Shown piece after piece: positions 10,667-20,870 of a stretch of 40,839 nt of DNA. A model generated the notes under the pieces. It was given only the letters and a program-made list of their open reading frames with translations. It was not told the DNA's origin and searched no databases. The first letter of the stretch is position 1; every line of letters starts with the position of its first letter. The position numbers were made by a program, and so were the translations under genes. The stretch comes from Bifidobacterium breve (lineage in GTDB: Bacteria > Actinomycetota > Actinomycetes > S36-B12 > UBA5976): positions 1 through 40,839 of the forward strand of contig CAMBGF010000005.1 of the NCBI GenBank assembly GCA_945866135.1, in the 5' to 3' direction.

Positions 10667-11074
10667 GTGAGTCAGAGCCAAGAGAACCAGGCCGAGCATG
10701 TTGAAATCGGCGCGATGGCGCAGCGGATGGGAATTACCATAAGTTTTGCCACAGCCGCCAAAGTAGTAGGACACATGCCAGTTGAAGGCAACACTCAACC
10801 GTTTGGATTGCTAAATGGCGGCGCTTCGATGGCTCTTGCCGAAACTCTTGGTTCCGTCGGCGCCCACCTGCACGTTGGGCCAACTCGAAGTGTTGTTGGC
10901 ATTGACATAAATGGCACGCACCACAGAAGCGCAACTTCTGGAATCGTAACTGGCACAGCTACTCCCTTAAGTTTGGGGCGCACTATCGCCGTATATGAAA
11001 TTGTGGTGACAGATGACCGGGATAAGCGACTTTGCACTGCGCGATTAACTTGCTTATTGCGGGATTTGTCTTAA
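10667..11074 (+). CDS. PaaI-like hotdog-fold thioesterase
   Basis: 135 aa; LLNGGASMALAETLGSVGA hotdog motif; GTG start with GAGGGG SD; divergent from polA. Confidence 0.88.
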   Translation: MSQSQENQAEHVEIGAMAQRMGITISFATAAKVVGHMPVEGNTQPFGLLNGGASMALAETLGSVGAHLHVGPTRSVVGIDINGTHHRSATSGIVTGTATPLSLGRTIAVYEIVVTDDRDKRLCTARLTCLLRDLS

Positions 11075-11120
11075 CTCGTTAAATCCCTAACTTCTAAAAA
11101 TTTCCTGAAAGGCTAGTGGC

Positions 11121-11846
11121 ATGTTCATTGGGTCCGGCACGTTAATAAATGTCGTCGCGGTTTTGATTGGTTCCACCATTGGCGTCTTTATTGCGCACCG
11201 ATTAAATGAGAAAATCCGTGAAGTTGTAACTGATGGCCTTGGATTAGCCACCGGAATGATCGCAGTACTCACTACCGCGGCCATAACTAATCCCCTGCTT
11301 ACCCAAACTCTTGGCTCAGGTCGCCCTGTGCTTATTGTGCTTGCCAGTGTTGTTGTTGGTGGGATGCTTGGCACTGCGATGCGAATTGAAGAGCGTCTGG
11401 AAGCATTTGGTGACCGCTTAAAAGCAAAGTTTTCTGGAGAAGACGGTTCGCGCTTCACTGAAGGATTTGTCGCTGCTTCGTTGCTTTTTTGTGTTGGGGC
11501 GATGTCAGTGCTAGGTCCGATAACTGACGGATTGGGTGGCGGTAACGAAATTTTAGTGTTGAAATCGACGCTTGATTTCTTTGCCTCGATTGCCTTCGCT
11601 TCGGTATTTGGCTGGGGAGTCGCTGCATCCGCGCTAACAATCTTGCTGTTTCAAGGCAGTCTGACACTACTTGGATATGCTCTGGGAAACTTCATGTCAG
11701 AAGTTCAAGTACTAATGCTCACTGCAACTGGCGGACTCTTACTGCTGGCAATATCCCTGCGATTGCTTAACCTTAAGCAAATACCGGTGGGAAACATGTT
11801 GCCGGCACTGATTATCGCCCCGCTCTTAACTGCAGTCTTTTCCTAG
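11121..11846 (+). CDS. DUF554 family membrane protein
   Basis: 241 aa; MFIGSGTLINVVAVLIGSTIGVFIAHRL, DGLGLATGMIAVLTTA, GGGNEILVLKSTLDFFASIAFAS typical of DUF554/YdfK. Confidence 0.87.
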   Translation: MFIGSGTLINVVAVLIGSTIGVFIAHRLNEKIREVVTDGLGLATGMIAVLTTAAITNPLLTQTLGSGRPVLIVLASVVVGGMLGTAMRIEERLEAFGDRLKAKFSGEDGSRFTEGFVAASLLFCVGAMSVLGPITDGLGGGNEILVLKSTLDFFASIAFASVFGWGVAASALTILLFQGSLTLLGYALGNFMSEVQVLMLTATGGLLLLAISLRLLNLKQIPVGNMLPALIIAPLLTAVFS

Positions 11847-11860
11847 CTCTTGTTGCAAAA

Positions 11861-11894
11861 AAATAACCCCAACTCAAAAGAGTTGGGGTTATTT
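11861..11894. terminator. Bidirectional intrinsic terminator between convergent DUF554 gene and livF
   Basis: Perfect 15-bp hairpin AAATAACCCCAACTC-AAAA-GAGTTGGGGTTATTT with A/T flanks on both sides. Confidence 0.92.
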
Positions 11895-11904
11895 AAATTG
11901 TTAC

Positions 11905-12633
11905 TTAACCGCCGAGGTATGCCTGTGCGATTGCTGGATCAACGGCAAGTTTCGAGCCGTCACCCTCAAGCTTTAAGTGACCTGATTCAAGTACGTAAGC
12001 ATAATCAGCAATTCGAAGCGCTGCCAAAGCATTTTGCTCAACCAAGAGAATTGTTACTCCGGACTTACGAATTGTCTCAATTGTTTCAAAAATCAAGTCA
12101 ACAAGCACCGGTGCAAGTCCCATCGAAGGCTCATCCATAATGAGAAGCTTTGGCTCGCCCATTAGTGCGCGACCAACAGCAAGCATCTGCTGCTCGCCAC
12201 CAGACATGGTTCCAGCTTTTTGGGTAATTCGTTCGCGCAGGCGTGGGAAGAGTTCTAGAACTCGCTCCCTACTCTCTTTAACAGCTGCTGAATCTTTGCG
12301 AAGGTAAGCTCCGAGATCCAAATTCTCATCAACGCTCATTCGAGGAAAGATACGACGACCTTCTGGCGAGTGACAAATACCTTTTGCGACAATCTCATGG
12401 CCCGGCATTCCGTCAATCTTTTCCCCGCGAAATTCGATGCTGCCAGTCTTTGGATGCATAAGGCCACTTATGGTGCGCAATGTCGTTGACTTGCCCGCGC
12501 CATTGGATCCGATAAGCGAAACGATTTCACCCTCGCGTACTTCAAAGGAAAGTCCCTTGACAGCTGTGATTGCGCCATAACCAACCGTTATGTCACTTAC
12601 CTTCAGCATTACCGGTGTGTCTAAACGTGCCAT
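11905..12633 (-). CDS. livF: Branched-chain amino acid ABC transporter ATP-binding protein
   Basis: GSNGAGKSTT, MSGGEQQMLAVGRALM, LLIMDEPSMGLAPVLVD; position in liv cluster. Confidence 0.93.
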   Translation of the reverse strand: MARLDTPVMLKVSDITVGYGAITAVKGLSFEVREGEIVSLIGSNGAGKSTTLRTISGLMHPKTGSIEFRGEKIDGMPGHEIVAKGICHSPEGRRIFPRMSVDENLDLGAYLRKDSAAVKESRERVLELFPRLRERITQKAGTMSGGEQQMLAVGRALMGEPKLLIMDEPSMGLAPVLVDLIFETIETIRKSGVTILLVEQNALAALRIADYAYVLESGHLKLEGDGSKLAVDPAIAQAYLGG

Positions 12634-13427
12634 TATTTGCTAGCCTCCGAACCGCTCTTGCCTAGGTAGGCTTCAATAACTCTTGGATTTGATCTAACTT
12701 CAGCCGGAGTTCCCTCAGCGATTTTTTGTCCCTGATCAAGAACTGTTACCCGCTCGGAAACTTCCATAACAACACTCATGTCATGTTCAATTAACAAAAT
12801 GCTGATTCCTTTGTCTTGCTGCAGCTTTCGAACGAACGCAACGAAAGTAGCTGACTCGTTTGGGTTCATGCCCGCAGTTGGCTCATCCAAAAGCAAAACA
12901 CTTGGACGTAGTGCAAGAGCGCGCGCTACTTCCAGACGCCTTTGGTCACCGTAGGAAAGGTTGCGAGCGTATTCGTGTGTTGTGTAACCAATTCCGACGT
13001 AATCTAGCAACTCTTGAGCAAACCTACGCGCTTCTTCTTCTTCCGCGCGCTGCTTCTTGGTACGGAAAATAGTGGCAAATACCCCTGCGCTCATATGTGA
13101 GTGCATGGCTACCATGACGTTTTCTTGAGCGGTCATTAATCCAAATAACCGGATGTTCTGGAAAGTGCGCGCGATACCACTCTGCGCAATATCGTGAACC
13201 TGGTCACCAGTGATTTCTTTGTCACCAAAGATAACCGCGCCACTTGTTGGCTTATACAGGCCGGTAAGCACATTGAAGAATGTAGTTTTCCCAGCTCCGT
13301 TAGGACCAATTAACGAAACGATTGATCCTTGTGGAATTGTGAACGAAACATCGTCAACTGCCACCAGGCCGCCAAATTCGACATGAATGTTCTGCGCATC
13401 TAATGCTGCTGTGCTACTTAAGCTCAT
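12633..13427 (-). CDS. livG: Branched-chain amino acid ABC transporter ATP-binding protein
   Basis: GPNGAGKTTFFNVLTGLYKPTSG, SYGDQRRLEVARALA, LLLDEPTAGMNPNE. Confidence 0.93.
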   Translation of the reverse strand: MSLSSTAALDAQNIHVEFGGLVAVDDVSFTIPQGSIVSLIGPNGAGKTTFFNVLTGLYKPTSGAVIFGDKEITGDQVHDIAQSGIARTFQNIRLFGLMTAQENVMVAMHSHMSAGVFATIFRTKKQRAEEEEARRFAQELLDYVGIGYTTHEYARNLSYGDQRRLEVARALALRPSVLLLDEPTAGMNPNESATFVAFVRKLQQDKGISILLIEHDMSVVMEVSERVTVLDQGQKIAEGTPAEVRSNPRVIEAYLGKSGSEASK

Positions 13428-13429
13428 GC

Positions 13430-14620
13430 TTAATGGCTCCCAATCTTTGTGTCGTCAGTGACTTTTTCTACATCTTCGAGCTTTTCTTCATTCATAACCA
13501 TTCTCATGCGAGCTTCTGGTAAGAAACCCTCACGACGGAAGAGCATCATTAGCACCAGTAGCAAACCGAATAGCAAGAACTGGTATGACGGGAAATTGAA
13601 TTTTGTACCAAAGGTGTTATTGATCAATTCACCAACTTGTACAAGTCCTACTGCGTTAACCCAAGCCAGTACGGTTGCGCCCACAACAACACCCCAAACG
13701 TTACCCATGCCACCTAGAACAACCATGGCCAAGATAATAATTGAGATTACGAAGTTGAATCGATCGGCGTAAACACCGCCAATCAAGATCGCAAAGCCGA
13801 CGCCGCCAATACCTCCGCCAACAGCGCCGATTGCATAGGAAGAAAACTTAGTGCGCCACAATGGCACGCCCATCATGCTGGCAGCAAGTTCATCTTCACG
13901 AATTGCTAGCCAAGCTCGGCCTAAGCGACCATCGCGGAGTCGAATTGAGAAAAAGATCATTGCCCCAGCCATCAAGGACACCATCAGGAATTTCGCTGGT
14001 AGGTCGAAGGTTCCTATTGTGTAACCAAAGATTTTTGGTTGATCCAAACCACCGATACCTTGCGCGCCGTTAGTTATGTTAAGTCCGCCAATATCCGATC
14101 CATTGAGCATGAACTGCGGGATGATTTCTCCAAAACCAAGGGTAACCAAAGCTAAGTAATCACTCTTAAGGCGCAGCGTTGGTCCGCCAATTATGATGCC
14201 CCAAATCGCAGTAAACACCCCACCAAGTATCAGAACTATGAATACGTTGAAATGAATGCCCTGCTCAAGTCCTGGGCGGGGGTTACCAAAGAAATCGACT
14301 TGAAACTGACTTAAAAACGGTGACATCAACCAACCAGCAACGTATCCGCCAAGTGCCCAGAAAGCCACGTAACCCAGGTCGAGTAATCCGGCGTACCCAA
14401 CAATGATGTTGAGTCCAAGTGCCATCAAGATCCAAATCATAATTTCAGCAAGTGAGTTCAACGAGAACCAAGCGTTAAAAAATCTTTGCACCTGAGTATT
14501 TGCATTAGGCAAAACAAAGACATTAAGCAGGAATATAACTCCAACTACTGTGCTAAAGCCAATTGCCCACTTCTTGTTGTTGACCCCTACTGCGTGATGA
14601 GCCGCTTGTAATTTTGTCAT
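13430..14620 (-). CDS. livM: Branched-chain amino acid ABC transporter permease
   Basis: LNIIVGYAGLLDLGYVAFWALGGYV, LRLKSDYLALVTLGFGEII LivM signature. Confidence 0.92.
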   Translation of the reverse strand: MTKLQAAHHAVGVNNKKWAIGFSTVVGVIFLLNVFVLPNANTQVQRFFNAWFSLNSLAEIMIWILMALGLNIIVGYAGLLDLGYVAFWALGGYVAGWLMSPFLSQFQVDFFGNPRPGLEQGIHFNVFIVLILGGVFTAIWGIIIGGPTLRLKSDYLALVTLGFGEIIPQFMLNGSDIGGLNITNGAQGIGGLDQPKIFGYTIGTFDLPAKFLMVSLMAGAMIFFSIRLRDGRLGRAWLAIREDELAASMMGVPLWRTKFSSYAIGAVGGGIGGVGFAILIGGVYADRFNFVISIIILAMVVLGGMGNVWGVVVGATVLAWVNAVGLVQVGELINNTFGTKFNFPSYQFLLFGLLLVLMMLFRREGFLPEARMRMVMNEEKLEDVEKVTDDTKIGSH

Positions 14621-14621
14621 G

Positions 14622-15668
14622 TTAAACCTTTTCCTGTGAAGACTGGCCTAAGAGGCCACCGGGACGGTAAACCATTAAGAGAATCAAGATTGTAAAAACC
14701 ATAGTTTGGGACCAACGTTGCCCAGGTCCAACTGTCAAGCCATCGTTGTAAGCCTGGATCAGTCCAACTATTAGTCCGCCAAGGACTGCGCCGTAAAGAT
14801 TACCAACACCGCCAAGGACCGCCGAAGTGAATGCGATCAAGCCAAGTTGGAAACCTAAGTTGTAAGAAACGGTGCCGATAGTTTGCGCCCACATAATTCC
14901 GGCAGCACCTGCTGCTGCGCCTGCGATAGCAAATGTGAAAGAAATAGTTTGATTCACGTTAATTCCCATCAAACGTGAAGCATCTTTATCTTGCGCAGTC
15001 GCGCGCATAGCTCGTCCACGACGAGTCTTATTAACGATGAAAACGAAAAGAATCAAAATTGGAATCGTGACTGCGAAAATTACAAACGTCTTGAATGCAA
15101 CTTCTAGGCCAGCAAACTGATACTTCGTGGCAGGTAGCACGGTGTTGACATTCACTGGAACCGAACCGACCCACTTTAGACCGATCCATTGCAGCACGAA
15201 TGACATACCGACTGCAGTAATCAGCGGCGCCAATTTTGGTGCATTACGCAATCGCCGATACGCCACTCGCTCGATTGTCACATTTACAATCGCGCCAAAA
15301 ATCATCGTTAGTAAAAGGACCACTAGGAGCAGCGCGAAGTTTTTCGCGCCTGGCGCTTTCGCGCCAAATAGCTCAGTTAAAATCGCAAAACTGAATACTG
15401 AACAAAGCATGAATAAATCGCCATGGGCAAAATTTATGAGCTCGATAATTCCGTATACCAAGGTGTAACCGAGGGCGATCAAAGCGTAAAGCAATCCATT
15501 GTTAATTCCATTTATGGAAACCTGCAGGAAAGCACGCGGATCAATGACTAAGTTAAAGCCGAGCCAGTAAGTAATTACGCCGATTACTAAGAACATGGAA
15601 ATTCTTAGTAATAATTCCGACAAACTTATTTTCTTTTTTCGAGCAATGCCCGTGGCAACCGAAGTCAT
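14622..15668 (-). CDS. livH: Branched-chain amino acid ABC transporter permease
   Basis: GINNGLLYALIALGYTLVYGIIELINFAHGDLFML; LivH signature; GGGAG SD before ATG. Confidence 0.93.
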   Translation of the reverse strand: MTSVATGIARKKKISLSELLLRISMFLVIGVITYWLGFNLVIDPRAFLQVSINGINNGLLYALIALGYTLVYGIIELINFAHGDLFMLCSVFSFAILTELFGAKAPGAKNFALLLVVLLLTMIFGAIVNVTIERVAYRRLRNAPKLAPLITAVGMSFVLQWIGLKWVGSVPVNVNTVLPATKYQFAGLEVAFKTFVIFAVTIPILILFVFIVNKTRRGRAMRATAQDKDASRLMGINVNQTISFTFAIAGAAAGAAGIMWAQTIGTVSYNLGFQLGLIAFTSAVLGGVGNLYGAVLGGLIVGLIQAYNDGLTVGPGQRWSQTMVFTILILLMVYRPGGLLGQSSQEKV

Positions 15669-15761
15669 CCGTAAGATCTCCCTTTGATTGGTACTGAATT
15701 GTCGACTAATTCGTTCCTAATTTAACATCATAACTTGAAAAATCTAACCAAATTAGGGAAA

Positions 15762-15791
15762 TGGGTGGGATTGGTAAACCAATCCCACCCA
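15762..15791 (-). terminator. Strong hairpin between binding-protein gene and livH; possible attenuator
   Basis: GGGTGGGATTGG-TAAA-CCAATCCCACCC, 12-bp perfect stem plus flanking T-A pair; only a weak T tract on the minus strand. Confidence 0.7.
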
Positions 15792-15830
15792 AACCTTTGC
15801 TACGTCAATACAACGTAACCTCTATGCGTA

Positions 15831-17084
15831 TTACTTGACTTCGATTGCTCGGATGTCAGTTTCTACGCCACCAGTCATTTGCTGCAGTGTCATGGTAACT
15901 GTATCCACGTCACCAGTTTCCTGGTTGAGGCAGAAGCCCATACCAGATACTGATTCTTCAGCAGATAGACAGATCGGCTCGCCACTGAATACAGCAGCAA
16001 GGACACCCGCACGGGTACCATCTGATGCTGCAATTGCCTTCATGATTACCTGCATCGCTACACCACCGTAAACAGCGTATGAGCTGTTTGGCTCATAGCC
16101 GTACTTAGCAATGTATGCATCGATGAACGCAGCTGGAGCTCCGCCACCCTTTTTGATGCCATCAAGTGACTTACCAGCGAATGTCATCCATAGACCTTCA
16201 GCTTCTGGCATTTCCCGCAGAGTTGGGTAGCCGGAGAAACCGTCTGGAGCCATTGATGGGAATACAGTGTTATCGCCAAGAACTGCAGTCTTATCCTTTA
16301 CCAACTGAACACCATTGTTATCAAAGATGCCTGCGTAGTAAACGATGTCAGCGCCCTGTCCCTTTACTTTTTCAAAAGTAGAGGTGTTGATTGAGCCAGC
16401 CTTGATGTCCCAACCACTGCGAAGTACTGTTCCACCTAGCTTGGTGAACTCAGCTTCAACAGCGTCGGCTAGACCGATTCCGTATGCCTGGGTGTCATCA
16501 AGAAGTGCAAGAGTGCGCTTGCCTAGCTCGTTGTACATGTACTGAGCTGCAGCTGTTCCCTGGAAACCGTCGTGTGCAATTACGCGAGCGTAGTTGCGAG
16601 CACCTGATGGGTAGTAAAGTGCTGGTTCGCCAGCATCCCATTCAATGGTTAGACCTGGGTAAGTGTTTGCGTGAGAAACCATTAATAGACCAGCTTCGTT
16701 AGCAACTGGAATAATGATCTTTGCACAACCGGAGTTGTATGTACCCATGATCGCAACTTCATTTGTGTTTGCTACGTGATCCTGTGCGTTCTTTGCACAA
16801 GCTGCATCGTCCCAAGCACCCTTAGCTGCTGTTGAGTTATCATATTCTTTGATTGCGACTGAGTAGTCTCCAGCTTTGCCACCGGCTTGTTCAAGAACAA
16901 GTGCTACTACTTCATTTGTTGACTTGCTGGCATCAGCTGAAGCGCCCTGGATTGGAAGGTCAGTACCTACGATAAGTACTTCGCCACCAGCAGCAGAATC
17001 GCTAGCTTCTTCCCCACCGCTGCAAGCAGCAAGTGCTAGTGCGCCGGCAAGAGCCAGTGCACCAATTTTGATCGGCTTGATCAT
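15831..17084 (-). CDS. Branched-chain amino acid ABC transporter substrate-binding lipoprotein
   Basis: Start at ATG 17084 (MIKPIKIGALALAGALALAACSGGEEAS) after AGAGGAAA SD; lipobox LAAC; type I periplasmic-binding fold; adjacent livHMGF. ORF-track start 17126 is an upstream extension. Confidence 0.9.
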   Translation of the reverse strand: MIKPIKIGALALAGALALAACSGGEEASDSAAGGEVLIVGTDLPIQGASADASKSTNEVVALVLEQAGGKAGDYSVAIKEYDNSTAAKGAWDDAACAKNAQDHVANTNEVAIMGTYNSGCAKIIIPVANEAGLLMVSHANTYPGLTIEWDAGEPALYYPSGARNYARVIAHDGFQGTAAAQYMYNELGKRTLALLDDTQAYGIGLADAVEAEFTKLGGTVLRSGWDIKAGSINTSTFEKVKGQGADIVYYAGIFDNNGVQLVKDKTAVLGDNTVFPSMAPDGFSGYPTLREMPEAEGLWMTFAGKSLDGIKKGGGAPAAFIDAYIAKYGYEPNSSYAVYGGVAMQVIMKAIAASDGTRAGVLAAVFSGEPICLSAEESVSGMGFCLNQETGDVDTVTMTLQQMTGGVETDIRAIEVK

Positions 17085-17248
17085 TTGTATTTCCTCTCGT
17101 TGACCCGACGAATTCTTTTCGGGCAACTCCTAAAATAACCCATAAACTCCGGATCATTCATGGAAAATGCTCCAATGTCGCCAGGAGTTACGGGTTCGTT
17201 ACCTGAGTAATTTGGGACTTAGTCCCCCCATGCGAAGAATGCAGCGGG

Positions 17249-18748
17249 CTATCTTCGCCGTTTTTCCCGAATTCGTAGGTTAATCACTATCGGTGAGCCA
17301 ATAAAGCCAAATTCTTCTCGGAACCGCCGTTCTACAAATCGGCGATACCCAGCCTCCAGAAAACCTGAAGTAAAGAGGACAAAAACCGGAGGCGAGACGC
17401 TGGCCTGGGTGCCGAACATGATTTTTGGCTGCTTGCCGCTGCGCACTGGGTGCGGGTGACTTGCCACAATCTGCGCTAGGAAGGCATTCATGCGCCCAGT
17501 TGGCACTCGAGTCTCCCAACCTGCAATCGCAGATTTCAAGGCGGGTACTAGGCGATCCTTATGCCACCCAGTTTGGGCGCTGAAGTTGATTCGCGGGGCC
17601 CAAGCAACTTGAACTAAGTCGCGTTCAATTTCGCGCTCAAGGTAAAACCGACGTTCCTCATCGACAAGATCCCATTTATTAAATGCGATGACAAGTGCCC
17701 GACCAGATTCCACAACCATGGAAATGATTCGCAAATCTTGCTCTGTCATTGGTTCACTTGCATCAAGCAAGACGACTGCTACGTCAGCTTTATCAAGCGC
17801 AGATTTAGTTCGTAGGGTGGCGAAGTATTCATGGCCGGAAGCGTTCTTAGATTTACGTCTTATTCCTGCGGTATCTACCAAGATCCACTCTTCGCCATCC
17901 AACATGACCAGTTCATCAACTGGATCCACGGTAGTTCCCGCGACGCTATCTACTACTGCGCGTTTTTCGCCCGTTAACGCATTTAGCAAACTTGATTTTC
18001 CAACATTTGGCTTACCAAGAAGTGCCACTCGATGTGGTCCCCGCGGCCTGGCCAAACCCGATCCGTCTTCTGGAAATGCAGCCAGCACTACATCGAGTAA
18101 ATCTCCACTGCCACGTCCGTGTAATGCTGAAACTGTGTATGGCTCCCCTAGTCCAAGTGACCAAAGTCGGGTGGCTTCAAGTTCAGCGCGCTCATCATCA
18201 ACTTTGTTAGCCACCAAAATCACGGGCACTTTTGCTTGTCTTAGCACTCGCACAATCTGTTCGTCAGCATCGGTGGCGCCAACTGTTGCGTCTACGACAA
18301 AAACCACGACATCACTTGTGTTGATTGCAGCCTCAGCTTGCGCTGAAACCTGTGCGCTCATCCCAACAGCGTCGTATTCCCAGCCACCCGTATCAACAAC
18401 AATGAACGGTACGCCGCTCCATTCGGTTTCATATCGAACCCGATCCCGAGTAACACCAGGTGTGTCTTCAACTACAGCCTCGCGTCTGCCAATAATTCGA
18501 TTAACCAAAGTGGACTTACCAACGTTTGGTCGCCCGACTACGGCAACAATTGGAAGTGCACCTTTATCCTCAAATACTTCGTCAATCTCATCGGTTGGGA
18601 TCCCAAGTTGATCTAGTAATGCCGCGTATTCGGATTCACTTAAATCTTCCCAACGTTCGGGAATTTCAATAGTGTCGTCCAATTCAACAGCGTCACCAGC
18701 AACGTCATAGATAATCGTTTCGGCGTTTGGATCCAGGGAATTATCCAC
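17249..18748 (-). CDS. der: Ribosome biogenesis GTPase Der (EngA)
   Basis: Two tandem GTPase domains ([28 protein letters not shown]) plus C-terminal KH-like domain. Confidence 0.97.
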   Translation of the reverse strand: MDNSLDPNAETIIYDVAGDAVELDDTIEIPERWEDLSESEYAALLDQLGIPTDEIDEVFEDKGALPIVAVVGRPNVGKSTLVNRIIGRREAVVEDTPGVTRDRVRYETEWSGVPFIVVDTGGWEYDAVGMSAQVSAQAEAAINTSDVVVFVVDATVGATDADEQIVRVLRQAKVPVILVANKVDDERAELEATRLWSLGLGEPYTVSALHGRGSGDLLDVVLAAFPEDGSGLARPRGPHRVALLGKPNVGKSSLLNALTGEKRAVVDSVAGTTVDPVDELVMLDGEEWILVDTAGIRRKSKNASGHEYFATLRTKSALDKADVAVVLLDASEPMTEQDLRIISMVVESGRALVIAFNKWDLVDEERRFYLEREIERDLVQVAWAPRINFSAQTGWHKDRLVPALKSAIAGWETRVPTGRMNAFLAQIVASHPHPVRSGKQPKIMFGTQASVSPPVFVLFTSGFLEAGYRRFVERRFREEFGFIGSPIVINLRIREKRRR

Positions 18749-19406
18749 GGTAGGACCGCGCTAAATCAATGACTTGGATTATTACTTCGCTAAGTTCCAT
18801 ATAAGTAGTGTCAATAACTGTTGCGTCTTTGGCAATCTCAAGGGGTGACATGGCCCGCGTGGAATCTGCGTGATCTCGCTTTTCCATACTTGCATTCGTT
18901 TCGCTCATGTTTGCGCCCACTTCAATAGCGCGCCGTGCTGCCCGCGCTTGTGGATCGGCAGTGATAAAGAGTTTCACAGGTGCATCTGGCAGAACTACCG
19001 CGCAGATGTCGCGCCCTTCAACGACGATTCCTGAATGCGACTTTGCAACTATCTCGCGCTGTAAGGCAACCATTACTTGCCTTACTTGCGGAATAGCGCT
19101 AACTGCGCTGACTGCTTGTGTCACAACTTCGCCGCGAATGGGTTCGGATACATCGACTTCACCAACTTTTATTCCCGGCTCAGCTGGATCTGTGCTTGGC
19201 ACTACCACTGCGGAACTGACCAGATCGGCAATTTGCGCAGTGTTAAGTAGGTCAGCACCTTTACTTTGCACATACCAAGTTGCAGCGCGATACATGCTGC
19301 CAGTGTCTAGATATTCCAGCCCAAGTTCGGTGGCAACGGCCCTACAAACACTTGATTTTCCTGAACCACTAGGGCCATCTACGGCAATAACTAGGGGTTT
19401 GGACAT
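18741..19406 (-). CDS. cmk: Cytidylate kinase
   Basis: [49 protein letters not shown]. Confidence 0.95.
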   Translation of the reverse strand: MSKPLVIAVDGPSGSGKSSVCRAVATELGLEYLDTGSMYRAATWYVQSKGADLLNTAQIADLVSSAVVVPSTDPAEPGIKVGEVDVSEPIRGEVVTQAVSAVSAIPQVRQVMVALQREIVAKSHSGIVVEGRDICAVVLPDAPVKLFITADPQARAARRAIEVGANMSETNASMEKRDHADSTRAMSPLEIAKDATVIDTTYMELSEVIIQVIDLARSYRG

Positions 19407-19412
19407 AAATAC

Positions 19413-19418
19413 AGTCTA
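19413..19418 (-). promoter_or_regulatory. -10 element TAGACT, N6 before cmk ATG
   Basis: TAGACT-GTATTT-ATG. Confidence 0.6.
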
Positions 19419-19431
19419 ACTGAGCCAACAC

Positions 19432-20484
19432 CTAGCCAATAACGACAAAATTGGCGCTTTCTAGAAGCGATAACAAAGTTGGTTTTGCGGCCAATGAAAC
19501 TGTTAGTTCAACTAATCCAGTTGGCTTACCAAGTGAATGATCAATGCGAACGTCCTCGAGATTGACTTGTGCTTTAGCTGCTTCGGTAAATACTCGAGCT
19601 AACTCACCTGGCTTATCGTCAAGTCGCACTGCAATCGTGGTTGTATTTTGATTCGCTACGCCGTGTTTTCCTGGCAACCTATCCCTGCCCTGCGCGCCGC
19701 GAATAAGTTTTTCAGTGATTTGGTCATCTTCTCCTGCAGTTAATGCAGCAGCAAAATCTAAAAGGCTATTTGCCACGTTAGTTACGCGCGTTGCGATGTA
19801 CTTAGAATTCTCACTCAAAATATCAGTCCATAAAAGTGCATCTGATCCAGCGATTCGGATAGTGTCTCTGATGCCTTGACCAGCCAATTCAATTTGGGAG
19901 AAGTCAGCATCCATTAACTCCCCTGCTAATACGGATGCAACTACTTGTGGGGTATGTGAAATTAGCGCAACTGCTTGATCATGCTCTTCATTCGTGCGAA
20001 GAATTACGAATGCACCCAACGACTCAACAAGTTCTCTAACTGTAGTAATTGCTTGCTCGCTAGTTATCGCACTTGTAGTTACCACCCAAGGACGATCCAA
20101 GAATAAGTTCCCTTGCGCACCTTGGGCTCCCGAAACTTCTCGCCCTGCCATTGGGTGACCGCCCACTAGGCGATCCCATTGCGTAAAACCCAATTTTTCA
20201 AGTTCTGTGAAAATGGAAACTTTGACACTTGCCACGTCAGTTAACACTGCTGTTGCGTGCTTCGCGGCGTACTCGAAAAATACTTTCGCAACACTTGCCG
20301 GAGGTGTCGCAACAATTACGAGCGAAATTTCTTCATTTTGGTAGACAGCAGCGCCGCTTACTTTAACTGCGGAATCTAGTGCACTGGCATCAATGTCAGC
20401 CAGAAATACACTTCTACCCTGCGCAGTAAGTCCTAACGCGATGGACGTACCAATTAATCCTGTGCCAACTATCAGTACAGCCAT
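19432..20484 (-). CDS. tyrA: Prephenate dehydrogenase with C-terminal ACT domain
   Basis: VGTGLIGTSIALGL Rossmann motif; GGHPMAGREVSG; ACT-like DDKPGELARVFTEAAKAQVN. Confidence 0.93.
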   Translation of the reverse strand: MAVLIVGTGLIGTSIALGLTAQGRSVFLADIDASALDSAVKVSGAAVYQNEEISLVIVATPPASVAKVFFEYAAKHATAVLTDVASVKVSIFTELEKLGFTQWDRLVGGHPMAGREVSGAQGAQGNLFLDRPWVVTTSAITSEQAITTVRELVESLGAFVILRTNEEHDQAVALISHTPQVVASVLAGELMDADFSQIELAGQGIRDTIRIAGSDALLWTDILSENSKYIATRVTNVANSLLDFAAALTAGEDDQITEKLIRGAQGRDRLPGKHGVANQNTTTIAVRLDDKPGELARVFTEAAKAQVNLEDVRIDHSLGKPTGLVELTVSLAAKPTLLSLLESANFVVIG

Positions 20485-20486
20485 TA

Positions 20487-20870
20487 TTACTGCGCTATGT
20501 CTTTGCGAAGCGCCTCTGCGCCGCGCAAGTAAACGTGCTTTATTTCGCTGCGCGGACTGCTGGTCTGGACATGGAGCATGACTCTAATGACTTTTTCCAT
20601 CGCGCCGACTACATCGAGTTCTTGCGCGCAAATCAGTGGCACATCTGCCAACCCAATCCCGCGGGCCGCAGCAGCTGGAAAGGCACTATGCAAGTCTGGT
20701 GTTGCAGTGAAGAAGATGCTGACTAGATCTTCTAAGCCCACTTCATTGCGCGCCAAAATCTCGGAAAGCAATTCAGTAACTGCTTCCGCCATTTCTTGGG
20801 CATCGTCTTGCTGTAAGCAAGTAGCCCCACGAATTGCTCTAAAGTTCACAATCCCAATCCTAGAGCCCAA
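20487..20870 (-). CDS. aroH: AroH-type chorismate mutase
   Basis: RAIRGATCLQQDDAQEMAEAVTELLSEI... VSIFFTATPDLHSAFPAAAARGIG. Confidence 0.92.
   Translation of the reverse strand: MGSRIGIVNFRAIRGATCLQQDDAQEMAEAVTELLSEILARNEVGLEDLVSIFFTATPDLHSAFPAAAARGIGLADVPLICAQELDVVGAMEKVIRVMLHVQTSSPRSEIKHVYLRGAEALRKDIAQ

Noticed and set aside
17213-17258. GGGAC-TTA-GTCCC and GCGAAGA...TCTTCGC hairpins downstream of der
   Set aside because: Short stems without a clear T tract; possible weak terminator, but not supportable as a distinct element.
17688-18611. 307-aa plus-strand ORF antisense to der
   Set aside because: Low-complexity Ser/Thr/Ala-rich translation of the complement of a conserved GTPase gene; no recognisable domain, and der is clearly coding.
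17248-18748. Acidic ~65-aa N-terminal extension on Der
   Set aside because: N-terminal extensions on Der are common in actinobacteria; not unusual.
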